A DNA stretch of 64,000 bases. Source: VFMC01 sp050248155. Its GTDB lineage: Bacteria > Actinomycetota > Acidimicrobiia > Acidimicrobiales > Ilumatobacteraceae. Location of the stretch: the NCBI GenBank assembly GCA_050248155.1, contig JBFWSW010000001.1, positions 124,001 to 188,000 of the forward strand, given 5' to 3'. The notes beneath the pieces are model-generated. The model saw only the letters and a list, made by a program, of their open reading frames with translations, was not told the DNA's origin and made no database searches. Positions 36,693 through 45,502 of the stretch are shown one piece after another (the first letter of the stretch is position 1; the number at the start of each line of letters is the position of its first letter). The translations under genes were made by a program, and so were the position numbers.

Positions 36693-37391
36693 TCAGGCGC
36701 CGGCCAGTGGTGAGGCGAGGCGGCGCTTCACCGCAGTGCGGATCTGGGCGTCGAAGGCGCGGATGTGGTCCTCGGTCAGCTTCGCCGCCCGGTCACCATC
36801 GGCGTCGCGCAGGGCGTCGAGGATCTCGCGGTGCTCGGCCACGGCATCGCCCATGTCGTCGACATCGGCGAGGTACATGTGCCACAGGCGGTCGCTCTGC
36901 GCATAGAGCATGTCGAGCGTGCCCGTGAGGAACCGGTTTTCGGACGCTTCCCACACCAGTTCGTGGCACTCGCGGTCGATGTCGAGCAGCTCGAGCGCGG
37001 TCGTCCCCGGAGCGGCCGCGCGGTCGAGGGCGGCGGCCATCGCGTCCCAGTGCGACCGAGCGCCGCGCGCGCACGCCAGCCGGGCCGCGTACGGCTCGAT
37101 GATCGCCCGGGTCTCGTACAGCGTGGCGAGCTCGTTCACGTCGATGTTCGACACGAACACACCCCGGCGCGGGATGACGGTGACGAACTGATCGCGCACC
37201 AGCCGCTGCAGCGCCTCGCGGATCGGGGTGCGGCCCATGCCCAGGTCGACCTGCAGCTGATCCTCGCGGACGACCGCCCCGGGGGCGAGATCGAGCCGGA
37301 TGATCATGCGCCGGATCTGCTGGTACGCCCGTTCGCTCAGGGAGGTCGCCGTCGTGATATGGTGAAGATATATCAGAGGCTCTGCCTGCAC
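36693..37391 (-). CDS. GntR-family regulator, FadR/FCD subgroup
   Basis: 232 residues. The N-terminal winged helix (about residues 16-80) has LSERAYQQIRRMIIRLDLAPGAVV and GRTPIREALQRLVRDQFV. A C-terminal all-helical FCD domain follows, with metal/ligand residues in the expected places (RECHELVWEASEN, AEHREILDAL). Such regulators sense small carboxylates or similar compounds. No ATG lies close to the domain; I use the GTG at 37391, with GAGGCGAG upstream. An ATG at 37451 is possible. It is divergent from the first dehydrogenase gene and probably controls that amine-catabolic operon. Confidence 0.8.
   Translation of the reverse strand: MQAEPLIYLHHITTATSLSERAYQQIRRMIIRLDLAPGAVVREDQLQVDLGMGRTPIREALQRLVRDQFVTVIPRRGVFVSNIDVNELATLYETRAIIEPYAARLACARGARSHWDAMAAALDRAAAPGTTALELLDIDRECHELVWEASENRFLTGTLDMLYAQSDRLWHMYLADVDDMGDAVAEHREILDALRDADGDRAAKLTEDHIRAFDAQIRTAVKRRLASPLAGA
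37355..37375. promoter_or_regulatory. Candidate GntR operator
   Basis: Arms TGATAT and ATATCA are inverted around 9 bases, AT-rich in a GC-rich context, about 80 bases before the dehydrogenase ATG. It lies just inside the predicted GntR reading frame if the GTG start is right, a position that fits control of the divergent promoter. Role inferred. Confidence 0.45.
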
Positions 37392-37452
37392 AAGCTCGCC
37401 TCGATCCTCGTTGTCCGCCTCGTCCGACCGTTGCCTCGCAGGGGAGCCCATC

Positions 37453-40029
37453 ATGACCGACAGCCCCACCCAGTCCGTCCCCGCACGCGCCAAGGTCGTC
37501 GTGATCGGTGCAGGCATCGTCGGCAACTGTCTCGTCGGCCACCTCAGCCGGCTCGGGTGGACCGGCATGGTGCAGCTCGACAAGGGGCCGCTGCCGAACC
37601 CCGGCGGCTCGACCGGTCACGCCTCGAACTTCATCTTCCCCACCGACCACAACAAGGAGATGGCCTTCCTCACGGTGGAGAGCCAGAACCAGTACATCGC
37701 CCACGGCCTGAACAACACCTGCGGTGGCATCGAGGTCGCCCGCATCCCCGAGCGGATGGAGGAGTTCAACCGGCGGATGACGTCGGCCAAGGCGTGGGGA
37801 ATCGATGCACGCCTGGTCACCCCGGCCGAGATCAAGGAGATGGTGCCGTTCATCAACGAGGAGATCCTCCTCGGCGGCTACTACACGCCGAGCGTCTCGT
37901 GCGTCGACTCGCTCGAGACCGGCACGCGCATGCGCAACGAAGCGGTGCAGGCGGGCGCGCTGCAGGTGTTCGCCAACACCGAAGTGCTCGATCTCGAGAC
38001 CGAGGATCGCGACGGCGTCACCACGATCACCGCCGTCGTCACCGATCGGGGACGCATCGAGGCCGAGCACGTGGTGGTGGCCTGCGGCGTGTGGAGCCCG
38101 CGCATCGCGCGCATGGCCGGTGCCAACATCCCACTCACACCGGCCGTGCACCAGATGGCCGACGTCGGCCCGATCGACATCCTGCAGGAGAGCGGCGCCG
38201 AGGTCGCCTACCCGATCGTGCGCGACATGGACACGTTCTGCTACGAGCGTCAGTCCGCCGGCTCGATGGAGGTGGGCAGCTACGCCCACCGGCCGATCTT
38301 CATGCACCCCGACGACATCCCGTCGAACCAGGAGTCCGCGCTCACCCCGACCGAGCTGCCGTTCACGGCCGACGACTTCGACCCGCAGTTCGAGCAGGCG
38401 ATCGATCTGATGGAGATGCTCGGCGACGCCGAGATCCGCTACGCGATCAACGGTCTGCTCAGCCTGACGCCCGACGCCAACCCGGTGCTCGGCGAGACGG
38501 TCGAGGTGCGCAACCTGTGGAGCGCGGCCGCGGTGTGGATCAAGGAAGGCCCCGGCATCGCCCAGCTCGTCGCCGAGTGGATGACCTACGGCTACCCGCA
38601 CATGTGCGACCCGCACGGCAGCGACATCAGCCGCTTCTATCCGCACGAGAAGACCGAGCACCACATCAACGCCCGGTGCGCCGAGCACTTCAACAAGACC
38701 TACGGCATCGTCCATCCGCGTGAGCAGTGGGCGAGCCAGCGCGGCATGCGGCGAAGCCCGTTCTACGCCCGTGAGGAAGCGCTCGGCGCGGTGTTCTACG
38801 ACGCCCGCGGCTGGGAGCGTCCGCAGTGGTACGAGAGCAACGCTGCGCTGATGGAGCGGTACCCCGAGGCGTGCAAGCCCCGCGAGCACGAGTGGGACGC
38901 GCGATGGTGGAGCCCGATCATCAACGCCGAGCACCTCGCGATGCGCGAGGGCGTCGGCATGGTCGACCTCACTGCGTTCAACGAGTTCGACATCGCCGGG
39001 CCGGGCGCCGTCGGCTACCTGCAGTACATGTGCGTGAACAACGTCGACGTGCCGGTCGGCCGCTCGGTGTACACGCCGATGCTCACCCCGCACGGCGGCT
39101 TCCGTGGCGACCTCACCATTCAGCGCCTCGGCGACGAGCACTTCCGCATCATCACCGGCGCGTTCGACGGAGGGCGCGACAACTACTGGTTCAACAAGTA
39201 CATGCCGCGCGACGGATCGGTCACCTTCACCGACATGTCCGCAGGCATCTGCACGCTCGGCGTGTGGGGTCCGAAGGCCGAGGCGACGATGGCCAAGATC
39301 GTGCGCACCGAGACGCGCGACGAGACGTACGACGTGAGCCAGGCAGGTTTCCCGTACGGGGCGGTGCGCGAGGTGCTGATCGACGGCGTCCCGTGCACCA
39401 TGTTCCGCATCAGCTACGTGGGTGAGAACGGCTGGGAGATCTACACGAAGATGGAGCACGGGCTCCGCCTGTGGGACACCGTCGCTGCGGCGGGCGAGGA
39501 GTTGGGCATCGTGCCGGTCGGCATCGGTGTGTACGCGGTGACGGGCCGCATCGAGAAGGGCTACCGGCTGATGGGCGCCGAGCTCGAGAGCGAGTACGAC
39601 CCGGTCGAGGCAGGGCTCGCCCGCCCGAAGGTGAAGTCGGCCGACTTCATGGGCAAGGAGGCCTACCTCAAGGCCCGCGCCGAGGCGGAGGCCAACGGCA
39701 ACCCGGCGGCGATCATGTGCACGCTGTCGATGGACTCGCACCGATCGGCCGCCGGCATCGACCGGTTCCCGACCGGCGGCAACGAGCCGATCCTCACGCT
39801 CGACGGCGAGCGCATCGTCGACGCGAAGGGCCGTGTGTCGCGAGTGACGACAGCCGGTTCGGCGCCCTCGCTCGGCACCTACCTGTTGCTCGCGTACCTC
39901 CCGCCCGAGCACGCAGTGGAAGGCGCGAAGCTGCAGGTGATGTACATGAACGAATGCTTCCCGGTCACGGTGGCTCGGGTCGGCAGCAAGCCCCTGTTCG
40001 ATCCCGACGACAGCCGGATGAAGAGCTGA
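37453..40029 (+). CDS. Dimethylglycine/sarcosine dehydrogenase-like flavoprotein
   Basis: 858 residues. An N-terminal FAD-binding DAO domain (VVVIGAGIVGNC from residue 15) is followed by a short middle domain and a C-terminal GcvT-like folate-binding region (about 430-850). H56 in GGSTGHASNF sits where dimethylglycine dehydrogenase links FAD covalently. Such enzymes demethylate N-methyl amino acids, pass the carbon to THF and electrons to ETF. ETF beta starts one base after its stop and ETF alpha follows, which strongly supports the class. Exact substrate unknown. About 40 residues longer than the paralogues at 51321 and 53738. Confidence 0.85.
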   Translation: MTDSPTQSVPARAKVVVIGAGIVGNCLVGHLSRLGWTGMVQLDKGPLPNPGGSTGHASNFIFPTDHNKEMAFLTVESQNQYIAHGLNNTCGGIEVARIPERMEEFNRRMTSAKAWGIDARLVTPAEIKEMVPFINEEILLGGYYTPSVSCVDSLETGTRMRNEAVQAGALQVFANTEVLDLETEDRDGVTTITAVVTDRGRIEAEHVVVACGVWSPRIARMAGANIPLTPAVHQMADVGPIDILQESGAEVAYPIVRDMDTFCYERQSAGSMEVGSYAHRPIFMHPDDIPSNQESALTPTELPFTADDFDPQFEQAIDLMEMLGDAEIRYAINGLLSLTPDANPVLGETVEVRNLWSAAAVWIKEGPGIAQLVAEWMTYGYPHMCDPHGSDISRFYPHEKTEHHINARCAEHFNKTYGIVHPREQWASQRGMRRSPFYAREEALGAVFYDARGWERPQWYESNAALMERYPEACKPREHEWDARWWSPIINAEHLAMREGVGMVDLTAFNEFDIAGPGAVGYLQYMCVNNVDVPVGRSVYTPMLTPHGGFRGDLTIQRLGDEHFRIITGAFDGGRDNYWFNKYMPRDGSVTFTDMSAGICTLGVWGPKAEATMAKIVRTETRDETYDVSQAGFPYGAVREVLIDGVPCTMFRISYVGENGWEIYTKMEHGLRLWDTVAAAGEELGIVPVGIGVYAVTGRIEKGYRLMGAELESEYDPVEAGLARPKVKSADFMGKEAYLKARAEAEANGNPAAIMCTLSMDSHRSAAGIDRFPTGGNEPILTLDGERIVDAKGRVSRVTTAGSAPSLGTYLLLAYLPPEHAVEGAKLQVMYMNECFPVTVARVGSKPLFDPDDSRMKS

Positions 40030-40030
40030 C

Positions 40031-40798
40031 ATGCGCGTCCTCGTGTGCGTGAAGCGAGTGCCCGCACCAGGCGCGCGCATCAACATCACGGCCGACGGCC
40101 AAGCGGTCGACACCGCGTTCTTGGGCTTCACGATGAGCCCGCACGAGGAGTGCGCGGTCGAAGAAGCGGTGCGCCTGATCGAGCAGCACGGGGGTGAGTC
40201 GACCGTGCTGACCCTCGGCCCGGCCGAGGCCGACGAGCAGCTCCGCTACGCGGCGAGCCTCGGCGTCACGAAGGCGGTCCTGTTGCCCATCGAGGGCGGG
40301 GAGTGGGATCCGCAACGGACGGCCTCGGCCATCACCGCTGCGATCGCCGGCATCGAGGCCGCCGATGGCCCGTTCGACGTCATCCTGTTCGGCAACGAGT
40401 CGGCCGACTCGGGCGGCTTCCAGGTGGGCATCCGCGTCGCCCGTGCGCTCGGTCGTCCCGTCGTCAACGGCATCAAGGGCATCGACATCGACGGCGAACG
40501 CGTACGGGCCCGTCGAGAAGCCGATGCCGGCGTCGAGGTCTACTCGCTCACCATGCCGGTGGTGCTCGGTGTGAAGGAGGGCATCAACCTGCCGAGGTAC
40601 CCGACGCTGAAGGGCCGCCTCGCCTCGAAGAAGGTCGACGTCGCGCAGGTGCCGCCGTCGGCCGAGCCCGGCGGCCAGCACATGGTGACGCTCATGCCCG
40701 CCGTCGAGCAGGTGAGCGCCACGACGATCCTCGGGCACGGACCCGACGCGGCCGGAGCCGTCGTCGACGTCCTCGACGAGTTGGGGTTGCTGCGATGA
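40031..40798 (+). CDS. etfB: Electron transfer flavoprotein beta subunit
   Basis: 255 residues. ETF beta binds AMP and, with alpha, carries electrons from flavin dehydrogenases to the quinone pool. Typical are the start VCVKRVPAPGARI, DEQLRYAASLGVTKAV, the loop FGNESADSGGFQVG and PVVLGVKEGINLPRYPTLKG, which matches the signature with the conserved leucine in the recognition loop. It starts one base after the dehydrogenase stop and overlaps etfA (ATGA), making a dehydrogenase-ETF operon. Confidence 0.95.
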   Translation: MRVLVCVKRVPAPGARINITADGQAVDTAFLGFTMSPHEECAVEEAVRLIEQHGGESTVLTLGPAEADEQLRYAASLGVTKAVLLPIEGGEWDPQRTASAITAAIAGIEAADGPFDVILFGNESADSGGFQVGIRVARALGRPVVNGIKGIDIDGERVRARREADAGVEVYSLTMPVVLGVKEGINLPRYPTLKGRLASKKVDVAQVPPSAEPGGQHMVTLMPAVEQVSATTILGHGPDAAGAVVDVLDELGLLR

Positions 40799-41754
40799 CC
40801 GTCCTCGTCGTCGTCGAGCACGATCGCGGAACGATGGCGCCCGCCTCGCTCGAGGCGATCGCCGCGGCGCGCACGCTGGGCGAGGACGTCCACGCGATCA
40901 CCGTCGGTGAGGCGGCGGACGGGCTGGTCGAGCAGTTGGGTGCACACGGCGTCTCGCTCGTCGTGCAGGCTCACCATCCGATCCTCACCGACTACGGACC
41001 CGAGGCCTGGGGCGAGACCGTCGCACAGCTGGTCCGTCGGTACTCGCCGTCGGCCGTGTTGGCAACCGGGACCGACCGCGGCAACGAGGTGATGGCGCAT
41101 GTCGCCGCGATCCTCGACGCGCCGATGGTGGCGAACTGCACCTCGATCGCGCCCGGTGACGACAGCTGGGATCTCGTGCGCGTGCGGTGGGGAGGCTCGC
41201 TGCTCGAACGCTGTGAGCTGCGCGCGCCGATCAAGCTCGTCACCGTGTCGCACCACACGTTCGAGCCGAGTGAGGCCGCGACGAGCATCACCACCGAGGC
41301 GATGGAGCCCGACCTCGATGCGTCGCTCGCACGCACGATGGTCAGCGACCGTGTCGAGCGCGCCGCCGGGGTCACGCTCGCGACGGCCCCGGTGGTCGTG
41401 GGCGGCGGTCGGGGAGTGGGATCGCCCGAGGGCTTCGCCCCGCTCGAGGAGCTCGCCGGGCTGCTCGGAGGCGTCGTCGGCTGCTCGCGCGCCGTGACCA
41501 ACAACGGCTGGCGCAACCACACCGACCAGGTGGGCCAGACCGGCACGCGCATCGCGCCCGACATCTACTTCGCCTGTGGCATCTCGGGCGCGATCCAGCA
41601 CTGGGTGGGCGCGATGGCATCGAAGACGATCCTCGCGATCAACACCGACCCCGAAGCCAACATGGTCACCAAGGCCGACTACGCCGTGATCGGCGACCTG
41701 CACCAGGTCGTGCCGGCGATCAGCGCCGAGATCCGCCGCCGTCGCGGCGGCTGA
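40795..41754 (+). CDS. etfA: Electron transfer flavoprotein alpha subunit
   Basis: 319 residues. The N-terminal ETF fold starts TVLVVVEHDRG. The C-terminal FAD domain holds GGGRGVGS, SRAVTNNGW, QVGQTGTRIAPDIYFACGISGAIQH and INTDPEANM, all standard for the flavin site. The start overlaps the etfB stop. It probably receives electrons from the co-transcribed dehydrogenase, and perhaps also from the two paralogues at 51-56 kb. Confidence 0.95.
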   Translation: MTVLVVVEHDRGTMAPASLEAIAAARTLGEDVHAITVGEAADGLVEQLGAHGVSLVVQAHHPILTDYGPEAWGETVAQLVRRYSPSAVLATGTDRGNEVMAHVAAILDAPMVANCTSIAPGDDSWDLVRVRWGGSLLERCELRAPIKLVTVSHHTFEPSEAATSITTEAMEPDLDASLARTMVSDRVERAAGVTLATAPVVVGGGRGVGSPEGFAPLEELAGLLGGVVGCSRAVTNNGWRNHTDQVGQTGTRIAPDIYFACGISGAIQHWVGAMASKTILAINTDPEANMVTKADYAVIGDLHQVVPAISAEIRRRRGG

Positions 41755-41794
41755 CATCCACGGCCCGAGCGGGCAGCAGTCGTATCGTTTGGTC

Positions 41795-42676
41795 GTGTCG
41801 GTGTTCGACCATCCACCCGCGCCCGAGGCCAGGGTCGACGACCTCCCGCCGCCGGACACGACGCCGCCCGCACCGCCCGCCCGCACTCGGCACCGGAGGG
41901 TGCCGCGGCGAAGTCGAGTCCGTTGGTCGGTGGCGTTCGGCGCTGCGGCGATCGTGGCGGTCGCAGCGAACTCGGTCACCGTCGACGGCGACGGCGTCGA
42001 GACCCGCCCGATCGAGACTTCGACCGCGACGCCTACGTCGCCGTCATCACCTCCGGCCACGTCGCCGACCGTCGCGTCGGCGCCTGCCACGTCGCCGGCC
42101 ACGACCGTCGTGCAGACCACGATGACCGACGTGACGACGACCACCACACCGCCGACGGCGCCGCCGATCACGACGCCGCCCGTCTCGGCGGAGCCCCTCG
42201 TCGTGCCACCACTCGTCGACGTGCACGACGCGACGGGCTACATGGTGGTGCAACTGCCGGACGGATGGCAGGTCGACGGCGAACCGATCGAGCTGCAAGG
42301 CGTCCATCTGCACCAGGTGAGCGCGGCAGCCGACATCGAGCGCTACCTCGCCGGCGATCTGTCGGTCGTCGGCGCATCGGTCCTCGACGCACCGATCGGC
42401 GATCTCGGCCAACCGGCGGACTTCGCGGCCCTGTTCGATCCGGGCCCTGCGTGCCGCCCGAGCGCGACCGAGACGGGGGTCGTCACCCCGCTCGGCGATG
42501 CGATCGTGCTGGGCTACACGGCGTGCGGCGAGGCCGGCTCGACGCTGGTGCTGGTGGCCCTCGATGCAGCCGGCCTCGAGCGGTCGTTGTTCGTCGGCGT
42601 GCAAGGGGGTCGATCGTCGCTCGAGACGACGCGCGAGCTGGCTTTCACGATCATCGGGAGCTACCGAGTCGCGTGA
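41795..42676 (+). CDS. Single-pass membrane protein with Thr/Pro-rich linker
   Basis: 293 residues. A cytoplasmic Pro/Arg-rich N-terminus (1-45) leads to one transmembrane helix (about 46-62). A Thr/Pro/Ser-rich extracellular linker (65-130) carries a globular C-terminal domain of about 150 residues (GYMVVQLPDGWQVDG onward) with two cysteines. I do not recognise that domain; it would face outward. The start is GTG at 41795. It lies 40 bases after etfA, so co-transcription is possible but no metabolic link is evident. Confidence 0.65.
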   Translation: MSVFDHPPAPEARVDDLPPPDTTPPAPPARTRHRRVPRRSRVRWSVAFGAAAIVAVAANSVTVDGDGVETRPIETSTATPTSPSSPPATSPTVASAPATSPATTVVQTTMTDVTTTTTPPTAPPITTPPVSAEPLVVPPLVDVHDATGYMVVQLPDGWQVDGEPIELQGVHLHQVSAAADIERYLAGDLSVVGASVLDAPIGDLGQPADFAALFDPGPACRPSATETGVVTPLGDAIVLGYTACGEAGSTLVLVALDAAGLERSLFVGVQGGRSSLETTRELAFTIIGSYRVA

Positions 42677-42732
42677 GGATCCGGGCGGTCGGGCGGCGAT
42701 TGAGCCACCGATCCGTCGGGTAGTCGGTGGTC

Positions 42733-42963
42733 ATGAACGACCGCCCACAGGAATCAGACGAGACGAGGACGTCCGGCGACACCGCACCGGTTGATCCGGC
42801 GTTCGAGGAGTACTCCCACGTCGACGCCGAGACGGTGTTGGAGGATGCGGTCGAGCTCTTCGAGGCAGGATCCGAGCCGCCACCCATCCTGTACCCGGAC
42901 GATCCGCCACCCGAGGACGACTCACCACCATCGGAAGACGAGCGGTCCGACCGCCGGGGCTGA
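42733..42963 (+). CDS. Small acidic hypothetical protein
   Basis: 76 residues, very acidic and rich in Asp, Glu, Pro and Ser, with a short predicted helix (VDAETVLEDAVELFEAG) in the middle and a proline-rich end. No family recognised. The ATG at 42733 lacks a strong ribosome site. It is followed by a strong hairpin, which supports a real transcript end here. Confidence 0.45.
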   Translation: MNDRPQESDETRTSGDTAPVDPAFEEYSHVDAETVLEDAVELFEAGSEPPPILYPDDPPPEDDSPPSEDERSDRRG

Positions 42964-42967
42964 CCAC

Positions 42968-43060
42968 CATCGTCGTTGTGACCTTGTCCCCTGGCCCGGA
43001 CGGGTGGCCAGTACGACGATGAGGGAAGCCGATCGCGGTCCGCCCCCGACCGCGATCGGC
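42968..43060. terminator. Double hairpin between convergent genes
   Basis: Hairpin A: CATCGTCGT (42968-42976) with ACGACGATG (43013-43021) and an inner CTGGCC/GGCCAG. Hairpin B: 13-base arms GCCGATCGCGGTC (43028-43040) and GACCGCGATCGGC (43048-43060) with a 7-base loop. They fill the gap between the small acidic gene and the convergent reductase, so probably terminate both transcripts. Confidence 0.65.
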
Positions 43061-43083
43061 CAAAAGCCCCACGTCCCGTCCGG

Positions 43084-43953
43084 TCAGGACAGCTTGGCGA
43101 GCTGCTTGCGCTGCCACGCGGCGGTGGCCTCCACGTTGTTGAACGTGAAGAGGTGCAGCCCCTCGATACCGAGCTCGACAGCGCGCCTGCTGAGCGGCGC
43201 GATCAGCTTGTTCGGGTCGTACCCGCCCGGCGTGAACAAGCGGCCGAGGAAGCCCTTGTTCTTCTTGACGTAGCGCATCGACGATCCCACGCCGAGGCGC
43301 ACGCCCATCGTGAGCAGCTTCGTCCGGTCGATCGCGCCCGGCACCCCGAGGTGGAGGGGCAGACGGAAGCCCTCGGCGCGCTCGGCCTCGGCCCACGTCA
43401 CCCACCGATCGACGTCGAAGCACATCTGCGTGCTCGCATAGCCGTCGACGCCCGCCTCGGCGAGCAGCGCCTGCTTCAAGTGCAATGCCTCGCGCACCAC
43501 CGCCGGATCGATGAGCACGTGTCCGTCGGGATAGGCGGTGACACCGATGCGAGTGAGCCGGTGATCGCCGTCGAACAGGTCGCGCAGGAACGGCACGACC
43601 CCGTCGTAGGCACCGACCGGCTCGGGAGCGTCACCGGCAACGAGGAAGACCTCCGTGATGCCGTGCTCGGCGCAGAACGACGCCAGCCGGGCCACGTGGG
43701 CGCGGTCCTCGGTGAGCCGAGCGGACAGGTGCGGCACCGCGTGGTGGCCGAGCTCCATGATCCTGACGGTCGTGTCGAGCGTCGCCTGGAGGCCCTTCGC
43801 CGGCGAGCACGTGACCGACACCGAGCAACCCGGGGGCAGGTGCGGCAGCTGCGCGTCGAGGTTCTTGAGTGGGATGACCTCGTAGCGGGCCGACGCGACG
43901 AGCCGGCGTTGCACGGCGGACGCCGATTGTGGGAGTGGCTGCGCGGACACCAT
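43084..43953 (-). CDS. Methylenetetrahydrofolate reductase family protein
   Basis: 289-residue MetF-fold TIM barrel that binds FAD and interconverts 5-methyl-THF and 5,10-methylene-THF. Visible are EVIPLKNLDAQL, VSVTCSPAKG, VPHLSARL, EVFLVAGDAPEPVG, GVTAYPDGH and the C-terminal LHLFTFNNVEAT. As last gene of the corrinoid methyltransfer operon it probably runs in the oxidative direction, feeding methyl groups from 5-methyl-THF into C1 metabolism. A biosynthetic role for methionine is possible but less likely here. Five bases separate it from the MttB-like gene. Confidence 0.85.
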   Translation of the reverse strand: MVSAQPLPQSASAVQRRLVASARYEVIPLKNLDAQLPHLPPGCSVSVTCSPAKGLQATLDTTVRIMELGHHAVPHLSARLTEDRAHVARLASFCAEHGITEVFLVAGDAPEPVGAYDGVVPFLRDLFDGDHRLTRIGVTAYPDGHVLIDPAVVREALHLKQALLAEAGVDGYASTQMCFDVDRWVTWAEAERAEGFRLPLHLGVPGAIDRTKLLTMGVRLGVGSSMRYVKKNKGFLGRLFTPGGYDPNKLIAPLSRRAVELGIEGLHLFTFNNVEATAAWQRKQLAKLS

Positions 43954-43957
43954 GACC

Positions 43958-45502
43958 TCAGGCGAACTCGTCGGGTAGCTCCGCCTTGCGGCGGGCGATG
44001 AAGTCGAGCAGCTCGGCATCGATGGCGTCGTCGAGCGGCGGCGGCTCGTACTCGGCCAATCGGCGCTTCCAGATCGCGTTCGCCCGCTGGGCCGCGTCGA
44101 GGCCGCCTTCCTCGGTCCACTGCTCGAAGCTCGAGTTGTCGGCCGTGTCGCTGCGGTAGAACGCCGTCTCGAAGTTGGCGAGCGTGTGCGCGGTGCCGAG
44201 GAAGTGGTTGCCGGGCGGGTTCTCGCGGATCGCGTCGAGGGCGATGCCGTTGTCGCTGAGGTCGAGACCCTTGACGAAGGTCGTCATCATCCCGAGCTGG
44301 TCGCAGTCGAGCACGAACTTCTCGTACCCGATCGCCAGACCACCCTCCAGCCATCCGGCGGCGTGAAGCACGAAGTTCACGCCGCCGAGCAGGGTGGGCT
44401 GCAGTGTGTTCGCGCTCTCGTACGCGGCCTGCGCGTCGGGCAGCTTCGACGACGTCAGCGATCCACCCGAACGGAACGGCACACCCAGCCGGCGGGCCAG
44501 CGCGGCGACCGTGTACAGCACCAGCGCCGGCTCTGGCGTGCCGAAGGTCGGGGCGCCCGTCTGCATGCTCATCGAGCTGGCGAACGAACCGAGGATGACC
44601 GGTGCGCCCGGCCGGACGAGCTGCACGAAGGTCATGCCGGCGAGCGACTCGGCCAGCGTCTGCGCGGCGACACCCGCGCTCGTCGCCGGCGACATGGCAC
44701 CGGCGAGGATGAACGGCGTGATGATCGTGGCCTGGTTGGCCTCGGCGTAGGCCTTCGCCGCAGCGAGCATCGTGCCGTCCCACACGAGCGGGGACGAGGC
44801 GTTGATGAGCGACGTCATGACCGTGCGGTCCTGCAGGTCGCCGCCGAACGCGATGCGGGCGAGCTCGACGCTGTCCTGCGCCCGCGAGCCTGCGGTGACC
44901 GAACCCATGAAGCCCTTGTCGCTGTACTTGATGTGCGAGTACACCATGTCGAGGTGGCGCTTGCTGACGGGCACGTCGACCGGCTCGCACACGGTGCCAC
45001 CCGAGTGGTGCAGAAACGGCGACATGTATGCGAGCTTCACGAAGTTCTGGAAGTCGGCGAGCGTCGCGTACCGGCGACCCTGATCGAGGTCGAGCACGAA
45101 CGGCGACCCGTAGTTGGGCGCGAAGACGGTGGTATTGCCGCCGATCGTGACCGAGTTCGCGGGGTTGCGCGCGTGCTGCACGTAGCTGGCCGGAGCGCTC
45201 GCCTGCACGATCCGCCGGCACAGGCCGCGTGGGAAGCGCACGCGCGTCCCGTCGACGTCGGCACCGGCGTCGCGGTAGAGCGGCAACGCGTCGGGGAAGT
45301 CGCGGATCTCGACGCCGACCTCCTGCAGGATCGTGTCCGCCGCCTCCTCGAGGAGGGAGAGCCCCTCGTCGCTGACGATCTCGAACGGCTGCATCGTGCG
45401 CGTGAGGAACGGCACCCGCTCGACGACGTGCGAGGCGCGCAGCGCGGCGCGACCCGCCCTGCCGCCTGATCGGCGTCCGGTGCTCTGGCTCGTGTCGGTC
45501 AT
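43958..45502 (-). CDS. MttB-superfamily corrinoid methyltransferase (non-pyrrolysine)
   Basis: 514-residue member of the trimethylamine methyltransferase (MttB) superfamily. These enzymes transfer a methyl group from a quaternary or tertiary amine to a Co(I) corrinoid protein. Core segments include VPFLTRTMQPFEIVSDEGL, HARNPANSVTIGGN and FAPNYGSPFVLD. The frame has no internal TAG, so it is the pyrrolysine-free type, whose characterised members (MtgB, MtpB, MtcB) act on glycine betaine, proline betaine or carnitine. A basic N-terminal stretch (residues 9-24) precedes the core. The ATG at 45502 overlaps the RACo-like stop. Substrate not assigned. Confidence 0.9.
   Translation of the reverse strand: MTDTSQSTGRRSGGRAGRAALRASHVVERVPFLTRTMQPFEIVSDEGLSLLEEAADTILQEVGVEIRDFPDALPLYRDAGADVDGTRVRFPRGLCRRIVQASAPASYVQHARNPANSVTIGGNTTVFAPNYGSPFVLDLDQGRRYATLADFQNFVKLAYMSPFLHHSGGTVCEPVDVPVSKRHLDMVYSHIKYSDKGFMGSVTAGSRAQDSVELARIAFGGDLQDRTVMTSLINASSPLVWDGTMLAAAKAYAEANQATIITPFILAGAMSPATSAGVAAQTLAESLAGMTFVQLVRPGAPVILGSFASSMSMQTGAPTFGTPEPALVLYTVAALARRLGVPFRSGGSLTSSKLPDAQAAYESANTLQPTLLGGVNFVLHAAGWLEGGLAIGYEKFVLDCDQLGMMTTFVKGLDLSDNGIALDAIRENPPGNHFLGTAHTLANFETAFYRSDTADNSSFEQWTEEGGLDAAQRANAIWKRRLAEYEPPPLDDAIDAELLDFIARRKAELPDEFA

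Noticed and set aside
36793..40131. Very long minus-strand open frame of about 1,100 codons opposite the GntR and dehydrogenase genes
   Set aside because: It is the antisense shadow of a high-GC gene: composition is Arg/His/Val-rich without motifs, while the plus strand encodes a complete flavoprotein.
43958..45502. Pyrrolysine codon in the MttB-like gene
   Set aside because: There is no in-frame TAG in the coding frame, and no pyl genes are seen in the window.
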